In this document: in pieces, positions 27,505 through 35,615 of the stretch
Layout: each line of letters opens with the position of its first letter
Numbering within the stretch: position 1 is the stretch's first letter
From: an uncultured Bacteroidales bacterium
GTDB lineage: Bacteria > Bacteroidota > Bacteroidia > Bacteroidales > Muribaculaceae
Length of the DNA: 64,000 bases
Assembly (NCBI GenBank): GCA_902776435.1
Contig: CACYQB010000022.1
Coordinates: 1 to 64,000, forward strand
Direction: 5' to 3'
Made by a program: the position numbers and the translations under genes
The notes under the pieces: model-generated
What the model was told of the DNA's origin: nothing
Database searches by the model: none
What the model saw: only the letters and a program-made list of their open reading frames with translations

Positions 27505-27536
27505 TTTGCAATGGCAGGAATAGTTGACTATCTTTG
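27505..27536 (+). promoter_or_regulatory. Promoter of the histidine kinase/regulator pair
   Basis: TTTG at 27505-27508, 20 bases, TATCTTTG at 27529-27536. Confidence 0.8.
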
Positions 27537-27569
27537 CGATAGTTAAATGATTAAATTGCAATTGATGTC

Positions 27570-28646
27570 ATGACCACTACTCATCAAGATAAGAAATTCA
27601 ATCCCCGATACTTGATCTTACACGCCTTGTGCTGGTCGGTGCTCATCGTTGTGCCGATGTTTTTCCACAGTTCAGGCGATGACTGGATGACCGTGTGGAA
27701 CCGTTATATCCGCTGGCTGGGCAACCCTCTAGCCTATATGCTGGTGTTTTATCTGAACTATTTGTGGATTGTGCCGCGTTTCCTGCTCAAGAAGCGCGAT
27801 TGGAAGATGTTTTTGCTCATCAATGTCATGGTTATCATTGGTGGCATCTTTATTATGGACGTGTGGTACTGGTGTGTCGTGAGGTGGTTGCCAGAGATAA
27901 ACGCCAACCGCCCGAAAAACCCGCCTATCAGGATGCCTCGTTATTTCTGGGCTATGATAACGTTCATCTTGATTATCGCGCTGGCAGTGGCAGTGCGCAT
28001 GCTTCAGCGCTGGCAGCACATCGAGGAGGCGCGTCAGGAGGCCGAGACCGCGCGCGCCGAGGCCGAACTGAGCAATCTGCGTAACCAGATGAATCCTCAT
28101 TTCCTGTTGAATACGTTGAACAACATCTATGCCCTCATCGCCTTTGACCAAACCAAGGCGCAGACCGCAGTGAGTGAGTTGAGCAAGCTGCTGCGGCATG
28201 TGCTCTATGAGAACCAGCAGGACTTTGTGCCGCTGTGCAAGGAGGCTGACTTCATGCGCAATTATATCGAACTGATGAAAATCCGCGTGACCGACAACGT
28301 GAAGATCGACGCGAACATCAATGTGAATCCCAACGATTCCACTCCCGTAGCCCCGCTCATCTTTATCTCCCTTATCGAGAATGCCTTCAAGCACGGTATC
28401 TCGCCACAGGGCAAGGGAGAGATTAAGATTGACGTGCATCAGGTGAATGGTGACATCACCTGTGAAATCCATAATACCTGCCATCCCAAGCGCGAGAACG
28501 ACAAGAGCGGCTCGGGAATCGGGCTGGAGCAGGTGAGCCGCCGCCTGGAACTGATGTACCCCGACCGCTACACGTGGGAGAAGGGAAAGAGTGAAGACGG
28601 CAAGGAATATTATTCTATTATTACTATCAAGAAAGAGAAATCATGA
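27570..28646 (+). CDS. LytS/YehU-type sensor histidine kinase
   Basis: A 358-residue inner-membrane kinase with four predicted transmembrane segments (about 15-33, 50-70, 78-100, 125-143), a short coiled coil (EEARQEAETARAEAELSNL), the His_kinase box with His177 in QMNPHFLLNTLNNIYALI, and an ATPase domain with N box ENAFKHGI and GSGIGLEQVSRRL. There is no large extracytoplasmic sensor, so the signal is probably sensed in the membrane. Stop and next start overlap (ATGA), so it is coupled to the LytTR regulator that follows. Confidence 0.93.
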   Translation: MTTTHQDKKFNPRYLILHALCWSVLIVVPMFFHSSGDDWMTVWNRYIRWLGNPLAYMLVFYLNYLWIVPRFLLKKRDWKMFLLINVMVIIGGIFIMDVWYWCVVRWLPEINANRPKNPPIRMPRYFWAMITFILIIALAVAVRMLQRWQHIEEARQEAETARAEAELSNLRNQMNPHFLLNTLNNIYALIAFDQTKAQTAVSELSKLLRHVLYENQQDFVPLCKEADFMRNYIELMKIRVTDNVKIDANINVNPNDSTPVAPLIFISLIENAFKHGISPQGKGEIKIDVHQVNGDITCEIHNTCHPKRENDKSGSGIGLEQVSRRLELMYPDRYTWEKGKSEDGKEYYSIITIKKEKS

Positions 28647-29365
28647 CCATCAAGTGTGCCATAGTTGACGATGAGCCGTTAGCAGTGGAACTGTTAGCGA
28701 GTTATGTGGAGAAGATTCCGTTTCTGGAGTTGTGCGGCAAGTATAACAATGCTACCGATGCCCTGCACGGTATCGGCGAGCAGCCAGTGGACCTGCTGTT
28801 TCTGGACATCCAGATGCCTGAACTCAACGGCCTGGAGTTGAGCAAGATGATACCTGAGAGTACCCGCATCGTGTTTACCACTGCGTTTAACCAGTATGCG
28901 GTCGACGGGTTCCGTGTCAATGCGCTTGACTACCTGTTGAAGCCCATCAGCTACGCCGATTTCCTGGATGCATGCAACAAGGCGTTGCAGTGGTTCCAGC
29001 TCACTCAGCAGAGCGAGCAGCCGTCGGCTCCGCGCACCGAGGAAGAGCCCACCAGCATCTTTGTCAAGAGTGAGTATAAACTGTTGCAGATCAATCTTGA
29101 CGACATCCGCTACATCGAGGGGCTTAAGGACTATGTGAAGATATATACCGAGCAATCGCCGCATCCCATCCTCTCGCTGATGAACATGAAGGCCATCGAG
29201 CAGATGCTGCCAGCATCGCGCTTTATCAGAGTCCACCGCTCGTTCATCGTGCAGAAGAGCAAAATCCGGGAGATTGAGCGCAATCGCATCGTCTTTGGTG
29301 ACGTGTATATCCCCATCGGCGACAGCTACAAGCAGGCCTTCCAGGACTTCATCAATCCCAAGTGA
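28643..29365 (+). CDS. LytTR-family response regulator
   Basis: A 240-residue DNA-binding regulator. The receiver (1-120) has DDE at residues 9-11, phospho-acceptor Asp55 in LFLDIQMP and Lys in LLKPI. The LytTR domain (about 138-238) has IFVKSEYKLLQINLDDIRYI, then FIRVHRSFIVQKSKI. It works with the kinase encoded just upstream. Targets are unknown; LytTR sites are usually pairs of short direct repeats. Confidence 0.94.
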   Translation: MTIKCAIVDDEPLAVELLASYVEKIPFLELCGKYNNATDALHGIGEQPVDLLFLDIQMPELNGLELSKMIPESTRIVFTTAFNQYAVDGFRVNALDYLLKPISYADFLDACNKALQWFQLTQQSEQPSAPRTEEEPTSIFVKSEYKLLQINLDDIRYIEGLKDYVKIYTEQSPHPILSLMNMKAIEQMLPASRFIRVHRSFIVQKSKIREIERNRIVFGDVYIPIGDSYKQAFQDFINPK

Positions 29366-29404
29366 CCTCTTAATAGGCCTCTGATTTTTGATCGGCCTAA
29401 CGGC

Positions 29405-29696
29405 CGAGAAATTGAACAAAATTTAGTAAAAAATTAAACAAAATAAATTCTTATTTTAATTTTAAACGTGAGCTCAATGAAATTGTTTATTGATATTCAG
29501 TGCGTTAGCAGCTCCCTCTCTAAGATTAGAGGGAGTGACCGAAGGGCAGGGGCGTTGATGATACTTTGACAGCGTCTGCTTTCAGCGATATCGACGCCCC
29601 CCAGCCCCCTCTTATCCAAGAGGGGGAGCTGAGTTTCAGCAGTTTAATTTCATCGAACTCGCGTTAATTTTATTAATAATTTTGTTCAATTTCTCG
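29405..29696. mobile_element. MITE-like palindromic element, about 290 bp
   Basis: CGAGAAATTGAACAAAATT at 29405-29423 is the exact complement of 29678-29696, a 19-bp perfect terminal inverted repeat. Within it ACGTGAGCTCAATGAAATT (29466-29484) pairs with 29646-29664 (16 of 19, plus one G-T). Two local hairpins lie further in: CTCCCTCT/AGAGGGAG at 29513-29536 and CCCCCTCTT/AAGAGGGGG at 29602-29626. The centre holds a third weak pairing (GGGGCGTTGAT with ATCGACGCCCC). No reading frame is present. No clear target-site duplication was seen. The whole non-coding stretch 29366-29868 contains nothing else I can support. Confidence 0.65.
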
Positions 29697-29868
29697 CGCG
29701 GAGCGCGATTCAATCTACGATGAATGATTTATGGCACAGCTTTGGAGTTTTGATCGTGAATGATGTCATACCCGCGTTTGTCAAAGCTGTTGGCTTGGCA
29801 TAATTATTGTAGGGACGAGGTTGGTGTATTGTTTCACATATTAAAAAATAATAGTAAAGGACTGAATA

Positions 29869-30810
29869 ATGGAATTTCATCTGATTAGAAACGGAAAACA
29901 GGAAGGTCCGTTTACCGTTGAAGAATTGTCGCAGCAGGGGATTACTCCCGAGAGCGAAGTGTGGGCCCAGGGCATGGCCGACTGGAAGCAGGCAGGTGAT
30001 GTGCCCGAATTGACGGCCGTCCTGCAGCGGGCTGAGTTTGAAGCCTCGCAACAGGCTGCGCGTGCTGCCGAGAATCAGCCGACGATGGGGCAGCCTTATG
30101 AGCCCTCCTATAACCCCAGCCAGGTGCCGCCTCAAGTGCCTCCTCGCATGCCTGTGCCTGAGGAGCCCAAGAAGAGCGGTTGTACACCATGGCTCATTAC
30201 AGCCTTGATTCTTGCCATCCTGTTTGCCACGATGGTGTTCACCTGTCCCGACCGTGCCGACCACGAAGCCGCCATCCAGGAGGTGACGAAGGCCTGGGTA
30301 GGAGACAAGGTTGACGAGCAAATGGGTGGAATCACTGGTATCGGTGGCGTCTTTGGCGACCTGATCAATAAGGCGCTCAAGGAACTTACTGGCAAGAGTA
30401 CCGACAAGATCATTTCCACTTATCTTGACGTCAAGAACTATGTGGTGTGCTCTGTAGGCACTGTCAGCTTAAAAGAGAACGAGGAGAAGATGGTGTCGCT
30501 GGGCGTCTTTGGCCACGTGTTCACCTTCGGCAAGGAAGATATCGAGAAGGCTTGGTCCCAGGCGATGGACGACTACGAGGCCAATCATCGGATTGCACCG
30601 CCTCCTGCTCCCGCACCCCAGAATGAAGAGGGTGAGGAACCTCAGGACGAGGAAGGTATGGCTCCCGATCCGGGCTTGTTGCCTGACAGCGTCATGGGCA
30701 TAGAGATTCCCGAGGGCATGGATAGTATGGTCAACCAGATGGCCACCGAAGCGATCCGCATGGCCAAGGAATGGGCAAAACAACAGATTGACAACCTGGG
30801 CGCCCACTAA
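29869..30810 (+). CDS. GYF_2-domain membrane protein
   Basis: A 313-residue protein. Residues 1-52 form a GYF_2 domain (FHLIRNGKQEGPFTVEELSQ, WAQGMADWKQAGDVPEL), a small peptide-binding fold common in Bacteroidota membrane proteins. A Pro/Gln-rich linker, one transmembrane helix (about 106-126, WLITALILAILFATMVF) and an outer domain of about 185 residues follow. That domain includes two amphipathic glycine-rich segments, an acidic Pro/Glu stretch (about 245-270) and a helical end. The outer domain resembles DUF4359-type proteins weakly, and I do not assign it. Confidence 0.8.
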   Translation: MEFHLIRNGKQEGPFTVEELSQQGITPESEVWAQGMADWKQAGDVPELTAVLQRAEFEASQQAARAAENQPTMGQPYEPSYNPSQVPPQVPPRMPVPEEPKKSGCTPWLITALILAILFATMVFTCPDRADHEAAIQEVTKAWVGDKVDEQMGGITGIGGVFGDLINKALKELTGKSTDKIISTYLDVKNYVVCSVGTVSLKENEEKMVSLGVFGHVFTFGKEDIEKAWSQAMDDYEANHRIAPPPAPAPQNEEGEEPQDEEGMAPDPGLLPDSVMGIEIPEGMDSMVNQMATEAIRMAKEWAKQQIDNLGAH

Positions 30811-30847
30811 GGCCTCACGCTAAGTCGCGACGACGCTAAGTTTTATT

Positions 30848-30919
30848 GATTGCTCGCAAGGGCTCGCAAGAAATCTAAAAAAATGGATTGCTCGCGAACC
30901 CTTGCGAGCGATCCTTTTT
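30848..30919 (+). terminator. Long hairpin terminator after the GYF gene
   Basis: Bases 30848-30867 pair with 30894-30913 over 20 positions with one G-T pair and one mismatch (core GCTCGCAAGGG/CCCTTGCGAGC), then five T. Confidence 0.8.
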
Positions 30920-30979
30920 AAACGGCGGATTTTACGGATTTTACGGAATAAACGGATATAACGGAGGCATCCGCGTCCC

Positions 30980-31007
30980 CTAACGCCTAAAACCTAACAC
31001 CTAAAGC
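30980..31007. repeat. Heptad array CTAANNC x4
   Basis: CTAACGC, CTAAAAC, CTAACAC and CTAAAGC follow each other with exact 7-base period between two convergent genes. Confidence 0.8.
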
Positions 31008-31017
31008 CTACATTCCC

Positions 31018-31683
31018 TTAGAAGCCGCAGGCTTTCATGAGGAAGATGAGAATCATGGTGATGAGTAGCCAGGTGAAGCAGCCGAGGCGGCGGGGTTGGG
31101 GCTGGCTTTGTCCTGAGTTGTCGCCTTGCAGGGTGTCTTGTGGCTGGGTGTAGTCATACAGGCGGCGGTGGGGAATGAGGATCTGGCGGGGACCGCCGTT
31201 GTTGTAGGGGCCGATGATGCCACCGGCTTCCAGCTGGCGTATGAGTTCGGCGGCGCGTTCGTCACTGATGTGGAAACGGTCGCGCAGCATCATCGGGGTG
31301 ATGGCGGTGCAACCCATCAGGAATTGAACTGCCTCGTTATACAGCGGATCGCTGTTGGGGAGGGGAGGCGGTATCACGGTGACGTCCTCGGGGGCGATGT
31401 CGATCGCGGTAGTTGCCGATGATGGTGTGTCAAAGCTGGTGCCGCAGTTGGGGCAGAAGTGGGCGTTGCTCTTGGCCTCGTGCCCGCACTTGGGGCAGTT
31501 GATGGTGTGTGAGGGCTGGACAGAGGTGTCCAGGTTGAGCGACTCATCGGGGATATAGGCATAGTCACCCACAATCTGGAGTTGGCTCAGGCATTGAGGG
31601 CAGATCACCTTATAATCGCTGTTGATGAGCACCTCGGTGCTCAGGTCAATCTTCTTGCCACATTTGGGACAGGTGTATATCAT
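31018..31683 (-). CDS. Zinc-ribbon and winged-helix membrane protein
   Basis: A 221-residue protein with two Cys4-type zinc ribbons (YTCPKCGKKID with VICPQC; INCPKCGHEAKSNAHFCPNC at about 61-80), a winged-helix domain like FtsK gamma (about 113-160, YNEAVQFLMGCTAITPMMLR, then AAELIRQLEAGGIIGP), and a C-terminal transmembrane helix (about 203-219). FtsK gamma domains bind short DNA motifs. Fused to a membrane anchor, it may tether DNA or act as a membrane-bound regulator. That is inference. Confidence 0.82.
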   Translation of the reverse strand: MIYTCPKCGKKIDLSTEVLINSDYKVICPQCLSQLQIVGDYAYIPDESLNLDTSVQPSHTINCPKCGHEAKSNAHFCPNCGTSFDTPSSATTAIDIAPEDVTVIPPPLPNSDPLYNEAVQFLMGCTAITPMMLRDRFHISDERAAELIRQLEAGGIIGPYNNGGPRQILIPHRRLYDYTQPQDTLQGDNSGQSQPQPRRLGCFTWLLITMILIFLMKACGF

Positions 31684-31702
31684 AATCGGTCGTTGTTTTT
31701 TA

Positions 31703-31734
31703 CAAAGTTAGCAATAATCGCGCTATTGTGCAAA
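31703..31734 (-). promoter_or_regulatory. Promoter of the zinc-ribbon gene
   Basis: Minus strand: TTTG (31734-31731), 20 bases, TAACTTTG (31710-31703). The leader is about 12 bases. Confidence 0.8.
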
Positions 31735-31771
31735 TGCTGCAAAAACCGTGCCGCTTTTCCAGCCTCCCTGT

Positions 31772-31805
31772 AAAAAGACGACAGCCCCGCTGGTGTGCGG
31801 GACTG
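31772..31805 (-). terminator. Rho-independent terminator after DUF2795 gene
   Basis: On the minus strand CAGTCCCGC (31805-31797) pairs with GCGGGGCTG (31790-31782), one G-T pair, followed by a short CTTTTT run near 31778-31772. Confidence 0.75.
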
Positions 31806-31831
31806 CCGTTATCGGTTTCTCTCTTTTGTCA

Positions 31832-32056
31832 TTAATATTCGTCAGGGTCGAAGAAGAAGTCATCGTCGTTGGTCGGATAGTCGGGCCAGATGTCCTCGAT
31901 GGACTCGTAGGTGTCGCCTTCGTCTTCTATCTCCTGTAGGTTCTCAATCACTTCGAGAGGTGCGCCACTGCGCACGGCATAGTCGATGAGCTCGGCCTTA
32001 GTAGCGGGCCAGGGAGCGTCCTCGAGTTTTGTTGCCAATTCAAGTGTCCAATACAT
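31832..32056 (-). CDS. DUF2795 protein
   Basis: A 74-residue acidic cytoplasmic protein, full family length (MYWTLELATKLEDAPWPATK, then ELIDYAVRSGAPLEVIENL). DUF2795 proteins are short helical proteins of unknown role, common in Bacteroidota. The C-terminus is a run of Asp/Phe (NDDDFFFDPDEY). A weak -7 box (TACCTTCG, 32116-32109) and a clear terminator frame it as a single-gene unit. Confidence 0.88.
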   Translation of the reverse strand: MYWTLELATKLEDAPWPATKAELIDYAVRSGAPLEVIENLQEIEDEGDTYESIEDIWPDYPTNDDDFFFDPDEY

Positions 32057-32132
32057 AGTTTTGTTTCTGTTGTGTTCTTATGAAAATATCCTGTTTTTAA
32101 AAATTGTGCGAAGGTAATACTATTTTTTAATA

Positions 32133-32687
32133 TCACGCATCCTTATCCCAATAAATTTCTTCTACTTGGTTGGTGATATTGTTAAATCTTGCAAAAACAA
32201 AGAAGAAATCGCTCAATCGGTTCAGATATTCAAGCACAAGGGGGTCAACAGGTGCCACCTTGGAGAGGGTGACAACACGGCGCTCGGCACGGCGGGTGAT
32301 GGTGCGGCAACGGTCAGCGGTGGCCGACAGGCGTGAGCCGCCGGGCAGGATGAAACCGCGCATGGGCGGCAGTTCCTCGCTCATCTGGTCCATCATGTCC
32401 TCCAGGATGGTGACATCCTCTTGTGTCAGCCCGTAGAGCGTGGCGTCGGGGGCATCGTTGGCGAGGTAGGCACCGATGTTGAACAATTTGTTCTGGGCCT
32501 TGCGCAGCAGGTCAATGATATCGCGGTCATCGAGTTTGGTGCTGTGCAGCAGCACACCGATATTGGAGTTCAACTCATCGACGGTTCCATAGGCCTCGAC
32601 GCGCACGTCGTCCTTGCTCACTCGGTTGCCGCTCACGAGCGACGTGGTACCGGCATCGCCGGTGCGGGTATAAACTTTTCCTTTCAT
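32133..32687 (-). CDS. PduO-type cob(I)alamin adenosyltransferase
   Basis: A 184-residue cytoplasmic enzyme that adenosylates cob(I)alamin with ATP to make coenzyme B12. The ATP motif TRTGDAGTTSL (residues 6-16) and the C-terminal signature RCRTITRRAERRVV followed by LNRLSDFFFVFAR are present. The start is at 32687 (MKGKVYTRTGD). A longer in-frame start at 32852 adds 55 residues with no family match, read through repeat-like DNA. It supplies the cofactor for mutases such as the methylmalonyl-CoA mutase served by MeaB at 11.4 kb. Confidence 0.95.
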   Translation of the reverse strand: MKGKVYTRTGDAGTTSLVSGNRVSKDDVRVEAYGTVDELNSNIGVLLHSTKLDDRDIIDLLRKAQNKLFNIGAYLANDAPDATLYGLTQEDVTILEDMMDQMSEELPPMRGFILPGGSRLSATADRCRTITRRAERRVVTLSKVAPVDPLVLEYLNRLSDFFFVFARFNNITNQVEEIYWDKDA

Positions 32688-32776
32688 AGTCTGTATTATT
32701 GTTAAGTTACTGACAAAATGTCTGCCATACCAGCGTAGTAGGGCATATATCACTATACGGCAAGAACCATGCCGAA

Positions 32777-33040
32777 CCCGATTACGTCCACGAAAATTCA
32801 GAAATGTCCACGAATTTCCACGAATATACACGAAAGAAATATTCATGTCCATTCATGACGTCATGTTAAATAAAACACGAATGCCCATAAATGTCCACGA
32901 ATAATCATAAATAAAATATTTAATGGCCATTCGTGGGTATTCATGGTCATTCATGTTAGAAAGAGAACACGAATGTCCGTAAATGTCCATGAATATTTTT
33001 ATTTAGGGTAATTCGTGGAAATTCGTGGACAGCGAAGGGC
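32777..33040. repeat. Degenerate 10-bp-period repeats in both orientations
   Basis: Runs such as CACGAATGTC-CGTAAATGTC-CATGAATATT and the reverse form ATTCATGGTC-ATTCATGTT alternate, so arms pair: about 32865-32905 with 32925-32965. Neither coding nor RNA signals are evident. This fills the gap between the adenosyltransferase start and the next gene. Confidence 0.7.
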
Positions 33041-33050
33041 TATTCGTGAC

Positions 33051-33833
33051 TTAGAACTCGATGCCGAGTTTGATGGACAGGCAGTGGTAGGGGTTGTTTT
33101 GCTCGTTGCTGCCTTTGTGGTGCCAAATGGCTGTTTCCTTTTGATTCAATGCTACGATGTCAGTACTCTGCAGGCTGTAGCCCAGCGAGGCATTGATAGC
33201 CAGTTTTTCAGTCAGGCCTACTCGACAGCCCACCGAGGGGTTGAACATGATACCGTAGGCTTTATTGCCCAGGGTGTAGCCTATGCGGCAATCCAGATAA
33301 GGCGAGAATTTGCTCTTCAACAAGTCAAAGCGGATGTCGGCAAACACGGGAAACATGTAAAAGTCAACTTTTTTCCCGAAATTCTCTTTAGAATGCTTTT
33401 TGTGGCTGATTTTCATCCCCGCACCAGCACCGACAAACAGCCACGGCTTCAATTGGTAGCCATGGGTGGTGCTGAAGCCGAAGTGGTCCTGTGAAATGGC
33501 ATCGATGGATTTGTAGTATTCCAGGTCGAAGAAGCCGCGGTAGCCTTTCTGCGGTCCGTTGCCGGGTGAGAACTCGCTACCCAGTGTCTGCTGTGGCTGC
33601 CAGTTCTCCTTAGTGATCTGCTTGATACGGTCCCAGTAGATGGTTTGCAGCGTGCCGTCATCTTCCTGGATGACCAGTGAGTCCAGCGGAGCATAGGTCA
33701 CAATCTTGCCCCTCACGCGGTGGCCGTTTTTCAACTTCACCACTTCTTGTTTCTCTTTCTTTTTCTCTGTCTGAGCTTGAACAGCCATTCCGCCCAGCAG
33801 GCATAATGCCAGTATTAAGATTACCTTTTTCAT
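33051..33833 (-). CDS. Secreted, probably outer-membrane, protein of unknown function
   Basis: A 260-residue exported protein with a signal peptide (1-21, ending AVQAQ), a short charged segment (TEKKKEKQEVV) and a small SH3-like or Sm-like start (KLKNGHRVRGKIVTYAPLDS, TIYWDRIKQI). The remaining 170 residues have alternating hydrophobic strands (GYQLKPWLFVGAGAGMKISH, FPVFADIRFDLL, LAINASLGYSLQS) and end in IKLGIEF, as in small outer-membrane barrels. The start is at 33833. A longer in-frame start at 33980 lies upstream of a -7 box (TATTTTTG, 33871-33864) and is unlikely. Confidence 0.72.
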   Translation of the reverse strand: MKKVILILALCLLGGMAVQAQTEKKKEKQEVVKLKNGHRVRGKIVTYAPLDSLVIQEDDGTLQTIYWDRIKQITKENWQPQQTLGSEFSPGNGPQKGYRGFFDLEYYKSIDAISQDHFGFSTTHGYQLKPWLFVGAGAGMKISHKKHSKENFGKKVDFYMFPVFADIRFDLLKSKFSPYLDCRIGYTLGNKAYGIMFNPSVGCRVGLTEKLAINASLGYSLQSTDIVALNQKETAIWHHKGSNEQNNPYHCLSIKLGIEF

Positions 33834-34055
33834 GATAATGGTATGATGGTTAATAATCTGCTGCAAAAATACTAAAAAATAGATAGCGGAGCAGATAACA
33901 ACAAAAATTGAGGCCGTGATATAGCTGTTGGCCTCAATCCTTGCTGAGCTAATGCGAATTGCGCGAATGTATCTAATCACGGCGATTGGCCGATTAAAGT
34001 TTTGGGCGCAAATTTATTACCGTTTCTGCCCTCTTTCGTGGAAAAGAGAACTGAT

Positions 34056-35488
34056 TCAATTGTCCATGATCATGGTGACGATGGTGTTGACATCGGCGAT
34101 GGTGATTTCTCCGTCCCCGTTGGCGTCGGCAGCGGGACTGTGGGTGTGGCCGGCGTTTCCGCCCATGACGACGATATCAATGACGCTGTTGGCATCGGAA
34201 ATGGTGATCTCGCCATCACCATCCACGTCACCCGGAAGCACTACCGCATTAGGATTAAAGCGCATGCCCTTGTAGATGATTTTGCCGTCCTTGATGACAT
34301 GGCTCAATCCACAATACTCCTGATAGTCGGCGTTGGGGTCAGGCTTGCGCGTAAACGGCGTCAGCAGGTCGCCCATATCACGACTGTCAAATCCGATGCC
34401 CTCTACCACATAGGCTGCCGTGTCGCCCTGCTCGTTGACATAAGCGTAGCGGCTACATGTCACACCCTCAATTGTCAAGGGTTCCAACTGAACGAAGTTC
34501 TCACGGTTCAACCAATCCCCTTCTTGATAATCAATGTAATAATTGAGAAGGCAGAATGAACTTATATCGGATTGATCAAACTGATATAATATATAAACGT
34601 GATCCATCGTGTTTGTACAATCAAAGTTAATCATATTTGAACCGTTTTCTTGGAATGGTTCAAGCATCTTGTTTTGTTTGCAGAAGAATTTATACATCGT
34701 TTCTGACCCTTGCGACACAATGCTATCGGTGTAAGGTGACAATTCATCTTGTGATGAGTTGTATCATTATTAATGCTTCTAGCCGACCGATAGATGATTT
34801 GTCCATTTTCGACGACATGACTCAAGCAAAAAATCGGGTCGCTCCAGAAGCGTGAGTATTTATATGCCAGAAGATAACCATCGGTTAAGCCATCAAAGCC
34901 AATTCCCTCTATAAAGCAAAAATCGCCCGAGCAACTGAATACATAACGTTTGGCCTTGTGCTCATTGATAATAACTATATCATCAAATTTATATGGATTT
35001 ATGCCCATTTCATCGTAATATTGAAAGAAATATGAGTTGTTGTAGCCAAAAGCGACAGGATCATTGAAGTCATAAAGAATGAATTCATCTCCATTGATGA
35101 TTTGGGAATAAACCATTTCATTGCCGTAACACGAGATGGGACAATCGTGGTAAGTCTTCCCCTCAGGAACAATTCCATAGACAATCTTATCCTCTTCACG
35201 CAAACAGATGGGGATAGTATCACTATTCACATTGATTGAACTACCATGGTACTTATGCATGACCTTGTAAGTCTTGCCGTTAATTATTGTATCCCCTTTA
35301 AGTTCCAGAGTCAGATAAACTGTTCCAATAGCCAAATTGGGGTCTGGTGGATAAATCTCATCAGAGTTGACATAGTAATAAATCCACTTTACTCCTTCAC
35401 GAACTAACGGGACGTACTCGTACTCCTGAGCAGCTGCCTGCGACAAGCCTAGCAGGGCCAGAATCGATAAAAGTATAGTCTTTTTCAT
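34056..35488 (-). pseudogene. Broken dockerin-family secreted protein, copy A
   Basis: Two reading frames that together match the intact relative at 36719-38266. The first, from ATG 35488, encodes a signal peptide and the N-terminal half through LSHVVENGQIIYRSAR, then ends in unrelated residues at 34631. The second frame, readable from about 34765 to 34056, encodes the C-terminal half ending in LSHVIKDGKIIYKGMRFNP and a dockerin pair (GDVDGDGEITISDANSVIDI, ADANGDGEITIADVNTIV). Compared with the intact copy, a segment around YLPVIREGVKW is missing at the joint, so a deletion shifted the frame. A -7 box TACCTTTG (35538-35531) remains. It could instead be two separately translated pieces. Confidence 0.7.
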
Positions 35489-35615
35489 ATCTGTATTTGA
35501 TTTATAATGATTATTAAAATTTCTCACTTGCAAAGGTAGTAAAGAACAAACTGTTAAATCGTCAGCAAGGTGCAATATCTCGGCTTCTTCTAGAGGAATG
35601 AAAAGGCACTGATAA

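Noticed and set aside
32688-32852. N-terminal extension of the cobalamin adenosyltransferase
   Set aside because: The extra 55 residues have no family match and are read through repeat-like DNA. ATG 32687 gives the normal protein.
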